Shown: positions 1 through 12,847 of the stretch, one piece after another
Position numbering within the stretch: position 1 is the stretch's first letter
How the letters are laid out: each line of letters begins with the position of its first letter
NCBI RefSeq assembly: GCF_036669915.1
Contig: NC_089320.1
Location: forward strand, 13,630,287-13,694,286
Direction: 5' to 3'
Origin: Pocillopora verrucosa
Lineage: Eukaryota; Cnidaria; Anthozoa; Scleractinia; Pocilloporidae
Length of the DNA stretch: 64,000 nucleotides
Translations under genes and position numbers: made by a program
The notes under the pieces: generated by a model
What the model saw: only the letters and a program-made list of their open reading frames with translations
The model's database searches: none
Told to the model about the DNA's origin: nothing

Positions 1-3000
1 TTTTGCCATACGATCCGTTTCCAGGGAAACGGTCATTAGCCGTGTATTTTTTGACGCAAAGGCCACTCGAAAAAGGCGAACGAAAATGTTTGAAGGATTA
101 TAAGTTTTTTGAGGGTTGTTTGAGACCACAAGGAAAAGTCAAGCAAATATCAGTTTTTAAGCGAATAGAGTGATACTCGCGAGAAAATTACCTCAAATTC
201 AAAACTATTATTGCCAAACAAATTATTGCCCCATAAAATATTTATGGCTTCCACTATGTTATTTTTGAGCTCAGATTAAAATATGTACATATATATGTTT
301 GTGTGTGAAAAAAATATGGGTCAGTCAGGGAGGATTTTGCCGTCTGGTAAAATTTTTATAAATCATTCACTGATTTTCAGGACCCAAATTGCAAATTGAG
401 CAACGCCGGACAGATTAGTTTCAAGATTTCGAAAGGAAACTAATGAAAAAAGGCGTAAAATAAAGTTTCTATGATATCCAGTCATCATTGTCAATTACTT
501 AAAGAGATAGAAGCCTCACTTGCGCTAATTTCATCCACATTTGAAAACTATCACAGAATGCAATCGAATTGTCACGACACACTTTTTTCCTTTAGAAACA
601 AGAGACTGGCGAAGAGTTGAGCATTTTCTTCGAGCAAAACTTGATTTTCACAAGTGATTATAGAAACGTGATCTTGTTCAGCAGGATACGGTAAACTCTG
701 TCTTCGTCGGTTTTTAATTAAAAAAAATAGCTGTGTGTAAACGAGGGTCTTGTCACAGTCATAAAGAGGCTGGTAATGCAAACAGCATATAAACGAAAGA
801 GATGAAAATCGTCTATATTCTATTTCCACAGCTCGATTTTTGTTTTCGTTTGGAACAAAAATAAAGCAGTCAAAAGAATAACTCATAAATTTCATCGAGA
901 GATAAAACTCATTTAGTCTCTACAGTGAAAATATGATCAAAAGGAAACCAGTAGGGAATAAAAACGTTCCAGTTTACATAAGGAAAAGAAACACAAAGCT
1001 CTTGGGCTAATGAACTTTTCTTAGCTAATAGCTGTTTTACTTGCCCTGTTTTTTTTCAGTTCTAGGTAAATGTATTTTATGCTTTTAACGTAATAAATGT
1101 TTTTTCAAAACGGCTGTTATAAATAGTTTTTCGGAACCACTTACCTCCATTTACAAAGCAAGGGAAAGTGACCGACGCAGCCCAAAGGAAGATGGTTGCC
1201 AAACGAGGAATTGTACTATGACTTTCATTACAGCCCATTTTCACACTGCAAGGGAAAAGAACTTGTTGTCCTAAGTGCATTCACCTCAGGATGTGATTAC
1301 GGACAGTCCTGTTATTGGTCATCTGCGGGTTAGACGATTGATTACACTACAATGACAGAAACGGGACTTGTAGTTGACTAATGTCCTACAACTGACGTAT
1401 CAGCCAACTAAGAATATGATAATAGTCTTGTTATTAGCCATCTCCGTGGGAAATGATTATGACCACCAAATGATGGAGTTCTACAATATTCTAGAAGAAA
1501 TTGCATGGAAAATAATGTATTGAAAGTGGTAAGAATAGAGGAGCATGTTTTCTTAGCCAACTTTATCAATATCACCAATCTTCTTTGTAGTTAAATTTTT
1601 CAGTGTTCGAGGAGGGAATAATAAAAAGTCGAATGTAAAACAAATGTAAGACAAAAAAATAAAGGGAAAATAGAGAAATATGAAAGGATATCAGAAGTAT
1701 GGGCATGATGCTTCATGTTTGAAGACCATAATAACAACAAAAAAAGAAAACAGCAAAACAAAAAAAGAAACACAACAAAACAAAAAAAGAAACACAACAA
1801 AACAAAAAAAGAAAAAACAAACATGTAGCAGATGCCATCAGTTTTTATAATTGAAAATTCTGCAGTCTAACTTTGTTGATTAAGAAGAAAAAGAAAATCA
1901 GCGAAAGCTTTTAAATAAACGTTGGAAATCGACACTATTGAGGGAAAAAGTATCTAAAAAGAAGCTTTTTTCCTCGACATATTTTGCTCCATTATTAAAA
2001 CTTTTTAACTTTTTCAAAGGATTGTGTTTGCAAATGTCTTAGGGTGCTGTCGGAATAATTTAAACATGCAAAGTTGTAATTAGATTTGTTTCAATTCCCT
2101 TTGGTACCATGTTTTTTGTTGTTGTTTTAAATTCGTGAGTCAGCTAATATCAGTGAGCTACGAATAAATAAACCGTTAACATTTTCTTTGTTTTTTTTGC
2201 ACAGTCTCATCATACTCCTGTAGCAAATAATGAAGATAAACTGAATGTATAATTTACCATCTTGATCGTTGAGAGTTTGCAAACGGTGACATGAAAACAA
2301 ACAAAAAAAAAAAACAAAGAATCATAACAAACAAAAGGCGATGTAAACTATATACAAATGAATAATTTATCTTTTAATTACTTCAGATTCTCGTGACATT
2401 ACCCGTGTTTTTGAAATTGAACTACTGCGAAAGGTAAAAACAAGAAATAATATCGTCTTAATATGTTTCAGCTTTGAATAACTAACTCTTATTTGCAAAG
2501 CTTTGAGAAGTAGCCCCTGACAAAGATTAAGAAAAAAGTCGCTACGACGTCAAACAGTGCGCTTTGCAGATTACTAATATCACCTATCAATATTCATCTC
2601 TGGACATACTCCGAAATAGCAATTATGTAAAAAGTCACCAGCAAGGCTTGTTTTTCTTGAAGATGGAGATCCTTTGTTATCTAATTAATGTCCAAAAGTA
2701 TATTAGTCACACCGTGACACGATCAATTACAGTTGAGAATCACCAGTTTGTGCTTGAAAACATAAGAAAACAAATACCGTTTTCCATGTGATTTCTCTTA
2801 ACATTTTTCACTGAGAACAATTTTTTAGGCTCATTGAGTAACACAGTCTAAAATCTGAATCCGCTTTGTTACTTTGTTTTGCAATGACATGACCCATTTA
2901 TGTCGTGGGCAGAAAAAAGAAAACTACATGTCTATTAGAAATAGAAACATGGGACAAATTTATCAAAATAACGAATAGATCTTGGCGGATTTAATTTCAA

Positions 3001-4880
3001 TATTCCGAGTCAGACAAAACTAGCTAACTGTTAACATAAGTGATATTAAAACGAACAACTTTTTTACTGAATCAGTGGGGATTCTTTGAAGATGTTGTTA
3101 CTGGCTTAGCCTCAGGTAACTACAAGGTTTGATTTTCTAAAACATTAAAGGTCGGCTATTTAAACAAAGTTTAGCCGTGCTCAACGAGACATCTCGAAAA
3201 TTCAACATCTCACTCGTTCGCTGCGCTCATTCGTGAGCTATCGAGTTGAACGCTCGAGAAGAGATTTCATAACTACGCGCGCCCTTGCTTTATTCTCTAT
3301 AACATGCCAAGCGAAATTACTAAACGAAAGGTTATTGAGGTCGTAATTTTTTTTACAATAGATGCTTTGTTAAACGGAAAAGAAATTTATTGAAATACTT
3401 TTGAACAGTATGCGAAAAGAATAACCTAATAAAAAAAGAATATGAAATTTAAAACATGCCAGAGTTAAGCACGTTCTATAAATTGCCTCCGTAGCATTTG
3501 CTTGAGACATCTTCGAAAGATGCGCTCTAGGCTAATGCTTAATTTCCCGCAAATCACCCATGCCATTTATACATGTGAATGGTACAACCATTTAAAGACC
3601 TCATCCAAGCTTCTTCCAAGAAGGCTCTATTTTTTGCGCAATGCTGGAAAAGGCAGAACACCAGCTAAATTTTAAAACTGTCATTTCTTTTTGTGTAAAA
3701 ATTATTAGACAAATCCACAACAGTATCTTTGCATTGTAAGTGTGCCCCTCTGACAGAGTTCTAATTTTATTGCTAATCACTAAACATTTCAGCATTACAT
3801 TATATCAGTTCTTATTAATGGAAGTACCGAGTTTATAGAAGTAGCAATTTCTTAAAATCTTAAGACTTTGAGACTTCGTAGATGTTTGGTTCACAAGTAC
3901 ACCTGCTACAAACAACAAAACAACGCTGCACATTCTTATGTATAAACTTTCGCAGAAACTCTTTAAACTGGCATACTTGCATGATGAAAAATGACTATAG
4001 AACTACGGAAAATCAAACACAAAAAAACCTTAGCAAGTCGAAATAGTTTGCGCGAACGCGAATGAAACAATCTCACGTGCTATTTTGCACATAATTAAGT
4101 GAAATATTTCACCAATCCTGTCATAAAAGTGTTGAGTTCAAATTTTAAACGCACTGAACTTTTAGTGTTGTCCGTACTGGGGTAACGTATCTCCCTACTA
4201 GTCCAGTAATACTTTTGATCTTTCAATCTGAGTGCTTTACCAACAAAAATGCGTCTAACACCACTACTGATTAAAAAGAATAAGAAAACACCGGGAGTTC
4301 TTTGGACTCAAATACAAAATTTTGCCATTCTATAATGGTCTGGTTGTGTGATCTTGAATATCACAAGCAATTTTAAGACACCAGAGTCCGAGCTCTTCTC
4401 TGTGTTCCCAATTGTGGGTATAGGTGTTTTTTTTTTGTATACGTAAAGAGCAAGATCGAAGAAGCCTTCATCTCAAGAGAACGTATCAAATGAAGGCTTT
4501 GAGTTCCTTACTAAAGGATTGTCTTTGCCACACACCCACACCCATACGTGCATGATTTCGGGTAATAAAAAGTGAGAAAATGACATGCTATAGGCATGTA
4601 CAGTGATAACCCGCAAAAGCGGTGGGAAATATTTTCATTTACACATGTTCGATGTGTTCCGCCCAAGTCGACTTCGATGCCAGTACCTATGTATTTAGGA
4701 ACACCAACGCCCTGAACTTCATAATAAAAAAATGAGACAGATATAGCCATGGTGTCAGTGTAAGATCCTTGCTGATAGGCAAGGGCTTACCCACTGTATT
4801 TGACGCTTTAAAGTTCAGTTACCAAGTTATTCTTGTTATTTAGAGTCTTATCGTGATCTTTCATGTTGGCCAAGTAGTGG
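1..4880. other. Stretch without recognised gene, left edge
   Basis: No open frame here looks like a known domain. The frames are short, AT-rich and lack cysteine spacing like that of the neighbouring exons. It holds a short A-rich tandem repeat near 1735-1815 and a GC-richer patch near 3170-3300 that looks like a dispersed repeat. It lies downstream of gene A, so it may include that gene's 3' UTR and intergenic DNA. Confidence 0.5.
1735..1815. repeat. A-rich tandem repeat, unit about 23 bp
   Basis: About three imperfect copies of a unit built from acaacaaaacaaaaaaagaa. The repeat gives rise to a spurious Phe/Leu-rich frame on the minus strand. Nothing suggests a function. Confidence 0.7.
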
Positions 4881-4884
4881 GGAG

Positions 4885-7800
4885 TCATCGAATAAAAATA
4901 TTTCCATGTGGATTTTGTATATTCTTCAACTCTTTGTCAGAGTATGACCCACAGGGGTCATGCGCTGGAAAATCCTCTCCTGTGCAACCATCAAAGTAAT
5001 AACAATGATAATCAGCACCTTTAAGTTTATAGGCTGGTCCACGATGGTAATTTCGGCCAAAATATGCGGGCGCTTTTCCCAGTAGACAATTTTCAGTGAT
5101 GTGTTTGGCAATTATACAGTTAGCGGAACCATATTGCCACTGAGGTAAACTTCCTGTTCCTGAACAAATAATCCAGTTGTTGATGTTGCTTTTGATTAAT
5201 ACCTTGTCCCCAATGATTGCCCATTTGGAGAATTCAATTGCATTGAAGTCCGTTTCGTTTAAAGGTGGAGTATTAGATGTTGGAACATCGACTTTATCGG
5301 GATTTTTGACGTCCCAAGTTGGTTGGGGTGTGATTGCGTTGGAGGGTGTCGAAAAGCTTTGATAGTTAGTAAAGGCGTAACTCCAAACTAAAGTCCAGCC
5401 TTCTCCATCGGTCTCCATCTCGCAGTAAGCTTTGAACGCGTTATCATGGGAACCATCAATATCGAGCCAATAAACACCGGTAGGAAGGTTAAATGAAGAC
5501 AGAGACTTGCAAGAAGAAAAAGGTACTTGTTTAGCTGAGCCAAAAGCTGGAAGTTAAAGCAAGAAATTTTAACAATTAATGGATATCAATTTCGAATATG
5601 GCTTGTTTTAACTACAACACCAAGTGTAGTCTGGCCTACAAGTACCTTGACATGTTTTGCATGTGCGCTGAAATGATCCAATGACATTGGAACAGTGGGC
5701 GTGGGTGGAGCAGCTGTGATTAGCTGTTGCACATTCGTCCAAATGTAAAAGAAATTTAAGACCTTAAGATGATTAAACATTCATTCATATCATCAGATTG
5801 TGTGCCCGTTTGAAGGGTTCTCGCGGCCCTTTTTACGCCTACCAGACTATTCTTCTGTCAGTTTAATTTCCCTTTTGTTAATTTTAAATTACATTGATTT
5901 CGCTTCTTCTCTTTCTCACTGTCATGCCATCTGTCTGAACATTACTTCATCAACTGATCGGCTTGTCTTATTGCATATTGGATTTGGCTAACGGCCCATG
6001 ACTGGGGTGGGAGAATTAAACTGCATTTCTATTACCTTGACATGCTTTACCATCACCAGCATATCCAGATTTGCAGGCGCACTGAAACGATCCCATAACA
6101 TTTGAACAATCGGCGTTAGAAGAACAATCGTGAGTGTTCATCGTGCATTCGTCATTATCTTATGGAGATTGAAAAAAAAATATCCAATTGAAAATTAAGT
6201 CAATTAAAGATACAAGAAAAACTTTTACAATCTGATTTGGCTTCTCTTTTGTGGATTCTTTCAGCCCATTCTGTCAGCCTTGTGTCAATTTCATCATAAA
6301 TTAGTCAGTCTGAATATTTTTCAACCGGTCTGCTTATGTTAATGTTAGTTTGACATTTTTACCATCACCAGTATATCCTAGTCTGCACGCACACTGAAAT
6401 GACCCCACGTCATTCGAACAATCAGCGATCGAAAAAGTAATTCAGTTTAAAGTAAATCAATCAAAGTAAGAAAACAACACTTAGAATATGATTTCTGCTC
6501 TTTCGGTGGCTAACTTCAGCCATCCTGACTGTCTTTCTGCCCATCTGTCTTTCTCGTTGTTAATAGGACTATCAATCAGTTTGATCCGATATTTTTCAAC
6601 TGGTGTACCCGTGATATCTTTGAATAGGCTACGGTCCACTTGGTCGTCCAGACGTTTGTTCGTTTTTGCACACGTTCATCTGTCTCTCTGTCGGTCTCGC
6701 TGCCAATTCCACGATAAGTCAGTCCGTCTATTCATTTTTCAACCGTTCTGTTTTTTGACTCACTGTGTTTGCTCCACTCGGCTATCGCTCCATTTGTAAG
6801 CTGCATGAACTAGACTGCTCTTACCTTGACATGTTTTGCCATCACCAGTATATCCTGTTCTACACGCGTACTGGAATGATCCCACAGAATTTGAACTATC
6901 AGCGTCAGGAGAACAGTCGTGAGAAGCCATAATGCATTCGTAAACATCTTACAAAAATCGAAAAAATTCAATTGAAGATTAATCAAAAACAGATATCAAA
7001 ATAACTCTCAAAACCAGACGTTATGTTCCTTTGAGTCCTATTTTCTTCCTGTCTCCCTGTCTGGCTTTTATTCTTCCAGTTCCTATTAACATACATATAT
7101 CTGTGGATCTGTCTGTCTCTGTCGTTGTCTCTTCCAAGGTCATGATTAATCAGTTTGTTTCAACATTTTTCAAAATGTGTGCTAATGGATTGTGCATTTG
7201 ACTTGGGTAACAGTCCATTTGCCTGAGCGTAAGGACCAGTTTGCACTTACCTTGACATGCTCTACCATCTCCAGTATATCCAGATTGGCAATTGCACTGG
7301 AATGATCCCACAGAATTTGAACAATTGGCGTTAGAAGAACAGTCGTGGGAAGCCATCGTGCATTCGTCAACATCTTATGGAGAGAGAAAATAATAGTTAA
7401 ATTTAGGATATCATTGTCAATTAGTTTAAGATATAAAAGTCTCACTTGTGATTATTTTATCCACATTTGAAAACCATCACAGGATGCAATCGAGTTATTA
7501 CGATACACTTTTTTTTAATTTTTACTTTTTTGTTAGTATATTAATTTAGCCAAGGGGTCGTTAACTCGAAGAAAAAGTACATTGAAAGAATAATAATGTA
7601 TGAGTTTTAAGTTGAGCACGTTCTATGATATAACGCAAACATGTCGCATGATTTTGTGAAACACTTTTGTTTATTACACCCGTTTTGAAATCATTGGTGC
7701 TCCCTGTAATCTGAATGGCTCTAATTGGTGCGATTTATTCACGAATCGCACCATTTTTTGCTTGAAATCGCATCTTTTTCCCAGCCAATGAGGAGGCTAC

Positions 7801-9853
7801 GCTGAAAACAAAACAACCAATCAGATTTCAAGGCTTGTTTAAAGAAACCAATCAAATTTCAGGAAAATGAAAGACAAGTATCATGTGGCAAATTTTGCAA
7901 CTTTTGTTTCCAAAACTCTTATTCCCCCCCCCCCCCCCCAAAAAAAAAAAAATGGATGAATTTAATTTCAAACTGGCTCAGTACTGCATCAATAAAAATA
8001 ATTGAACTGACCAAAATTCCTGCATTTGGGTGATTTCGGAATGGGTGTAATAAAGTGGTTATTGAACCCTGTGTCGTGCAATTTTGGTCTGAAATCACAC
8101 TTGTGATTACAAATGGAACTCGCACTGCGCGCTTGTTCGATTTTAAAATCACTCATATAACTCGTATAGCTCTTACGCATCTTTCGTGCTCTCCAAACTT
8201 CCCGCGTGCTTTATATCTCGATGAACGCACGCTGACGTATGAACCAATTGTTAATTATTTAGCACTATCGAGTATTAGTAGTATCAGTTTTCTTTCTTTT
8301 TTTCTTTTACTATCACGATTTTGATCGTTTAGATATCAGCATCTAGTTAATTTTATGAGAATGGTCTTACGAACGAAACCTCTAACTCTTAATGTAATAT
8401 TAATGCCTCTGAGAAACCATAAAGATAGAGTTTTAAAACTAATTTAAATTCACCCCAAGATATACCTTGATAACAAGTTGCTCCTCCTTCCAATCCTTTA
8501 GGGCAAATACATCGATATCCTTTATTAGTAAACCCAGCTTGACATAATGTGTTGCTTGGACACGGGCTGCTTTCACAGGGATTCTATGAAGGTAATCAAA
8601 GGCTTAATAAAACATTGAAAAGAGGCTAGTTTATTTAATAATAATACATAAAGTTAAGGTTTTCACCTCGAAAGATGGTTCGTGATTATTGCACAGTTTT
8701 TATCATCAACAACCGGGGCGCATGCTCTGTCATTAAAGAGATATACATGTAGGTTGAGGAAGGTATTTGAAGGTACTTGTAGAAACATTTTAAAAAAAAA
8801 CTAATTCAAACTCAAAAAAAAGAAATTAAAAAATAATGGAATATATGGAAATTGTTGAAATGGCTTTAACACTTGAAAGATTAAAAATCAATTAAATGCG
8901 AACCACCAATTATGACTTCATGCCTTTAAGGCTGGTATACCGTTAAGATTCCTTTGACTTTTGGTTTTGGACTCCGGATCCCAAAGTTCTATAATTGTGA
9001 TTAGTTTTTGTTTCTTACCAAGATGTGTTGGTAGATGTACTCTTCCTTTTGTATAAAGTCGCTGCTGGAGCCTTGTAAGTGGGTGCGATTGCTGAGCTCA
9101 CATATTGGTACATCACTGTATAATGGACCATAGTTGTAGGACACACAGTTGGGTTCAAGGAAGCACTGCGTCATACACTGTGACTTTCTTCGAACACTGG
9201 TGTTTCTTATCATATGATTTTTAAGAATCTTGTGCTTTGCTTCAGGCTCAAATTGAATGATTCGGCAATCGTTGGAGAGAGCTATTTAAGAATATAACAT
9301 AACCACTCGCTGAGTTGAGTTACATGAGGTGCAATCACAACTAAATCATTTCCACCATTAAAAAATTAGATTGGAAAATTTGCCTCAATTTATTTCGCAA
9401 CGTCGGTGATAAGTTCCTTCGATTTATAAGATATATTAGGAGGTGAATCAAACAAAACGTTTCTCCTTCTGTAGGCCTAAATGACTGCTGATGACTTTGA
9501 CAGCCGCATCTGTTTAGCACTAAAACCTTTTTTTCGTTACATTTCTATCTTCTAGCTAACTTCAAACACCTTTTTGAAGGTTATTCGGAGAAAAAAAGAA
9601 AATCCGAGCCAGCCTTTACATCTTTACCTAACTTTGATCGAAATGTTTTCGACTGCTCCTCAAGAGTTTTCATTTTACTGGTCACAAACTAACAATTTTG
9701 ATTGATCTCAAGATGCACTATTGTTAATATCAAGGAGACTCCTAAAATGCCACGAGGAGAAATATAGAAAATGACAAATATGGAATTAAAATTCTTACAT
9801 GCATAAACTGAAGACTCCAAGAGATAGAAAACGAGATATATCACCCTTGCAAT
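4885..9853 (-). CDS. Gene A: secreted PAN-EGF-cbEGF-fibrinogen-like protein, canonical start codon lost
   Basis: Exons on the minus strand: 9853-9799 (signal type), 9281-9019 (PAN), 8583-8466 (EGF), 7373-7251, 6947-6825 and 6158-6036 (three 123-nt calcium-binding EGF exons), and 5546-4885 (fibrinogen-like, with stop). All junction phases agree and give 488 codons. The PAN exon carries CVSYNYGP and paired cysteines. The first EGF has six cysteines. The cbEGF exons show DECTM and GYTGDG motifs. The last exon has GVYWLDIDG and DGEGWTLVW, which is the start of a fibrinogen-type fold, and then diverges. Oddity: the codon aligned with gene C's ATG is ATT, and the frame upstream reaches a stop with no ATG. 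The gene is therefore either newly dead or uses an unseen first exon. A LINE lies about 110 bp upstream. It is the paralogue of B and C. The product would be secreted or in the extracellular matrix. Confidence 0.65.
5646..5741 (-). pseudogene. Degenerate cbEGF exon of gene A
   Basis: It reads DECATANHSC and CSNVIGSFQ like the neighbouring 123-nt cbEGF exons. About eight codons that would hold the GYxGDG turn are missing, one cysteine has become arginine, and the acceptor AG is gone. A donor GT remains. It is a dead member of the tandem exon array and is probably skipped in splicing. Confidence 0.65.
6355..6431 (-). pseudogene. Truncated cbEGF exon remnant of gene A
   Basis: Only the 3' part of a cbEGF exon is left (ADCSNDVGSFQCAC, then GYTGDG). 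The 5' third with the acceptor and DEC motif is absent, and the donor GT is altered. It is the fifth unit of the cbEGF exon array of gene A and shows that the array has contracted by decay. Confidence 0.65.
7919..7955. repeat. Poly-C / poly-A run
   Basis: A run of about 18 C is followed directly by about 13 A. It is a simple-sequence tract in the intron between the EGF and cbEGF exons of gene A. Confidence 0.9.
8150..8270. repeat. Dispersed repeat, copy also near 44570-44690
   Basis: The segment with gctcttacgcatctttcgtg and a following gaacgcacgctgacgtatg resembles 44580-44680 in the same order. It lies in an intron of gene A. No ends or coding capacity could be defined, so its class is unknown. 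Confidence 0.45.
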
Positions 9854-9965
9854 GCCCTCAATAGAACACTTCTGGTTGCAAAATGCGGATGGATCTTAGT
9901 TTTGCACAGAACCCTGTAAATGTAAATGTACACACATGGCTTGTGGAGTTATTCTAACAACGTTG

Positions 9966-12064
9966 CACACGGTGAACATTATAATTCCCAACGGGAGCTA
10001 AGGAAATTTTTTCTGGCGCGCAGCTTTCCAATTTCAGAATACGTCAACAGTCTACTTATCTCTGTACTGCGTACTTTTAGGCTTCGAACATTCTCGCAAA
10101 GAAATTTCCTCTTGGCAACTGCTTATGGCCGAAACTGCGAGGACCCTTCCGTAATTGTTTGTTCCATTACTCAAGAGGTCGCTACAAAGTGTGAGAGTCG
10201 CCAATTGAAAATCGCCTCTCTCCTGTGATACAAGGTAGGTATGTTAAAAACTTCTTCGAGTCTATAAGATAAATCATTAGTGCTTATCATGCGTAGTGCT
10301 CGCTTTTGCAGGCGTTCTAACTGATCGGAGAGATATTGCGGTAGAGCGGTATGAAAGACTGAACATGCATACTCTGCAACTGGGCGTATGCAAGTGATGT
10401 AGAAACTTAGAAGGTCATTAGCTGGCACTTTCGCGCGCTGTAATTGCCTAAGAAAGTAGAGACGCGCTGCGGCTTTCTTACCTATCATTTCTACGTGCAC
10501 ATTCCACTTCAAATCATTCGATATCATAACACCTAGTAATTTAGCGGATGGAACAACCTCGATGTTCGTATTGTTGATAGTAACAGGCTCTAAAGTATTC
10601 TCTGACTTTATGAATGATATTCTAAGTTCCTTGCACTTCGATTCATTCAACTGGAAACCATCAGCACGAGACTTTGTAACAAATTTATCAACGCGCGACT
10701 GCATCGAGCTGGTTTCGTTCTTTTCCACACACTCAGCGAGGGTAGTATCATCTGCATACTTCCAGATGTTCGTATTCGCCACACTCAGGTCATTAATCAT
10801 TACTAGAAATAACCATGGGCCGAGTTTAGTCGATAAGGCACTTTGCCGCCTTTGTAACAAGGATGACGTTATCCAAGGTGGTTCGGTTGAATGTACTTTG
10901 CGCGTACGCATAGGCATAACATGGTCAAGACCAGTCTTAATGATTTGTTCCAAAAGCGAGGTTTTGTCTTCACAACTGTCCGCGGAATTGAGTATAGTAT
11001 CCAAATCCACTGATTCTAGATAAGTGCGCATTGTTAGGCGCTTGCTGGGACGCATATTCCTCGACTGAATAGTGGTTGTAGAGCTATTGGACTTTATCCT
11101 CGCCTGCGGTTGAACTTCTATAGACATGTGATCCGAAAGGCCAAGTGGAGGGCGTTGGGTTGGGGTTTCGTAGTGGTCTTGAAGGTTGGTGAGAACTAAG
11201 TCGAGCGTTCTTTTTCCTCGTGTCGGAAAATGTACTATTTGCTTTAAATTGTAGTTGTTTCTAAGCCGTGTGGTTTGTAGCCTGTTAAAGTCTCCCACCA
11301 AACAAAGGCCACAGTTGAAATACCTTGTTTCGATAGATGACAAACACCTCTCTAAATACTCTAAAAAAGCAGAGTCATTAGCGCTTGGCAGGTGCTAGAA
11401 CACTCCAAGAAAACTAGAGCTGTATCTCTATGGGAGGACTACAGTAGGACTACTTTGAATCCATAACGCCTTGAAAGAAGGGTCTTCTAAATCGTCTACG
11501 ACTGTAAACTTTATCTTGATATACACGCACACACCGCCATGTTTTAACTCTGTTCTGTCCCTGCGGATGATATTGTAGCTCTCCTGCGCAACCACATTGT
11601 CATGAATGTGGCTTTTAAGCCACGACTCCGTAATACAAACAAGATCTAAATTAGCATACTTGACAACGTGGCGCAGTTCATCCACTTTGGAAGCCAAGGA
11701 CATGACATTCGAGACAAATAAAGATGGTACATAAGCCGTCGGTGAAACCTTCCTTTTTGCATCTGTAGGGGCTGGAGTAATTTGTATACAGTTCGCAGGG
11801 TTGAGGCATCGTAACGGAGCTGAAAACCAAGGACGGCCGCTAACTTTCAGTGTTGAAACAATAGCAATCTGTTTGATGGAGACTCTTTCTCTCTCTCTTA
11901 CGAGGCGACCCGCACGTTTCCCACGGTAAGAAGGCCATAGGGTGTTTAGAAAGAATTTACGAAAGCTTTTAAGGCGGTTGTAGGCCATTAGCACGAGTAT
12001 TGAAGGGGAGTTACACGGAGCTAAAAAATATGCAGCCACGCAAGGCGCCATACGATAGCAACCA
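9966..12064 (-). mobile_element. Defective LINE (non-LTR retrotransposon) with internal deletion
   Basis: The minus-strand frame 12051-11428 holds apurinic endonuclease motifs (VSNVMSLASKVDELR, LDLVCITESWL). A stop near 11395 interrupts it. The next frame, ending at 10171, continues the endonuclease (LCLVGDFNRL, LVLTNL, GLSDH) and then jumps straight into the late reverse transcriptase (TKLGPWLFLVMINDL, KYADDT). The early RT motifs are missing, so a large internal deletion fused the two domains. The flanks tggagttattct and tggaataattct look like a diverged target-site duplication. The uninterrupted paralogous sequence is near 20715. Motifs suit a CR1/L2-like or RTE-like clade. It is not active. 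Confidence 0.8.
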
Positions 12065-12847
12065 ACGTGGAATAATTCTCATTTACAATTGGTTAATGAG
12101 AACAAATTATAAGAACCCTCTATGATAACACCTGGAAAAATAGAATACGTTTTGGAGAAACGAAACGCTTATTATCGCTGTTTCAGTATAGCATGAGAGC
12201 AAAATTCTTGAAAAGTGATCCGCAAGTGACCACCTACTTTAGCAAGACAAACAATGAGAACATTTCCCACAACAATGTGATAAATTACATTTCTCAGAAT
12301 TGAGATAAAATTTAATTGTTTATGCATCAGACACTCAGTTGGAAAGCACCAGAGATACCGTAGCTATGTGACAGTGTTATAAAACTCTTATTAAGATAAA
12401 ATAATTCAATGCTCAGTACATATCATACCAATGAAATCAATTGATGAAATCGATGAAATGGACTCACTCACATAGTGATCCTAGAGCATCAGCTCAAACA
12501 GAAACAGAAATATATACAGGCAAAAAAATAACAATTTTTCAGCTAGGTTTAAAAGGTGAAAAAAGGAATAACAGACACGAGGAACCTTGTTGTACGTTCC
12601 GCCTTTGCTCCTTCATCAAACAATGTGTGAGATCTTAGCGTGCGTAATGTTGTCAGTTGTTGATTAGGGTGTCTCTAAAGTGTAAGCTAATTAGTAATAA
12701 CTGATGTTAGCTCCCTTATAAGTAACAATAAAGAAAGAAAGAACAAATTGGACGAACAATTACGAATACATAGCTGAGTAAACTATTACAAGCGAGAGAT
12801 AAATGCAGAAAATATGCAGAAAATAGAAGGAAAACGATCCCCATATT

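Noticed and set aside
1600-1824. Phe/Leu-rich small membrane-like protein on the minus strand
   Set aside because: Its hydrophobic part is translated from the A-rich tandem repeat.
6488-6799. 103-codon plus-strand frame
   Set aside because: It lies in a CT-rich intron of gene A, has no domain-like cysteine or hydrophobic pattern, and no support from paralogues.
10562-11023. 153-codon plus-strand frame
   Set aside because: It is antisense to the LINE reverse transcriptase frame, which has clear RT motifs.
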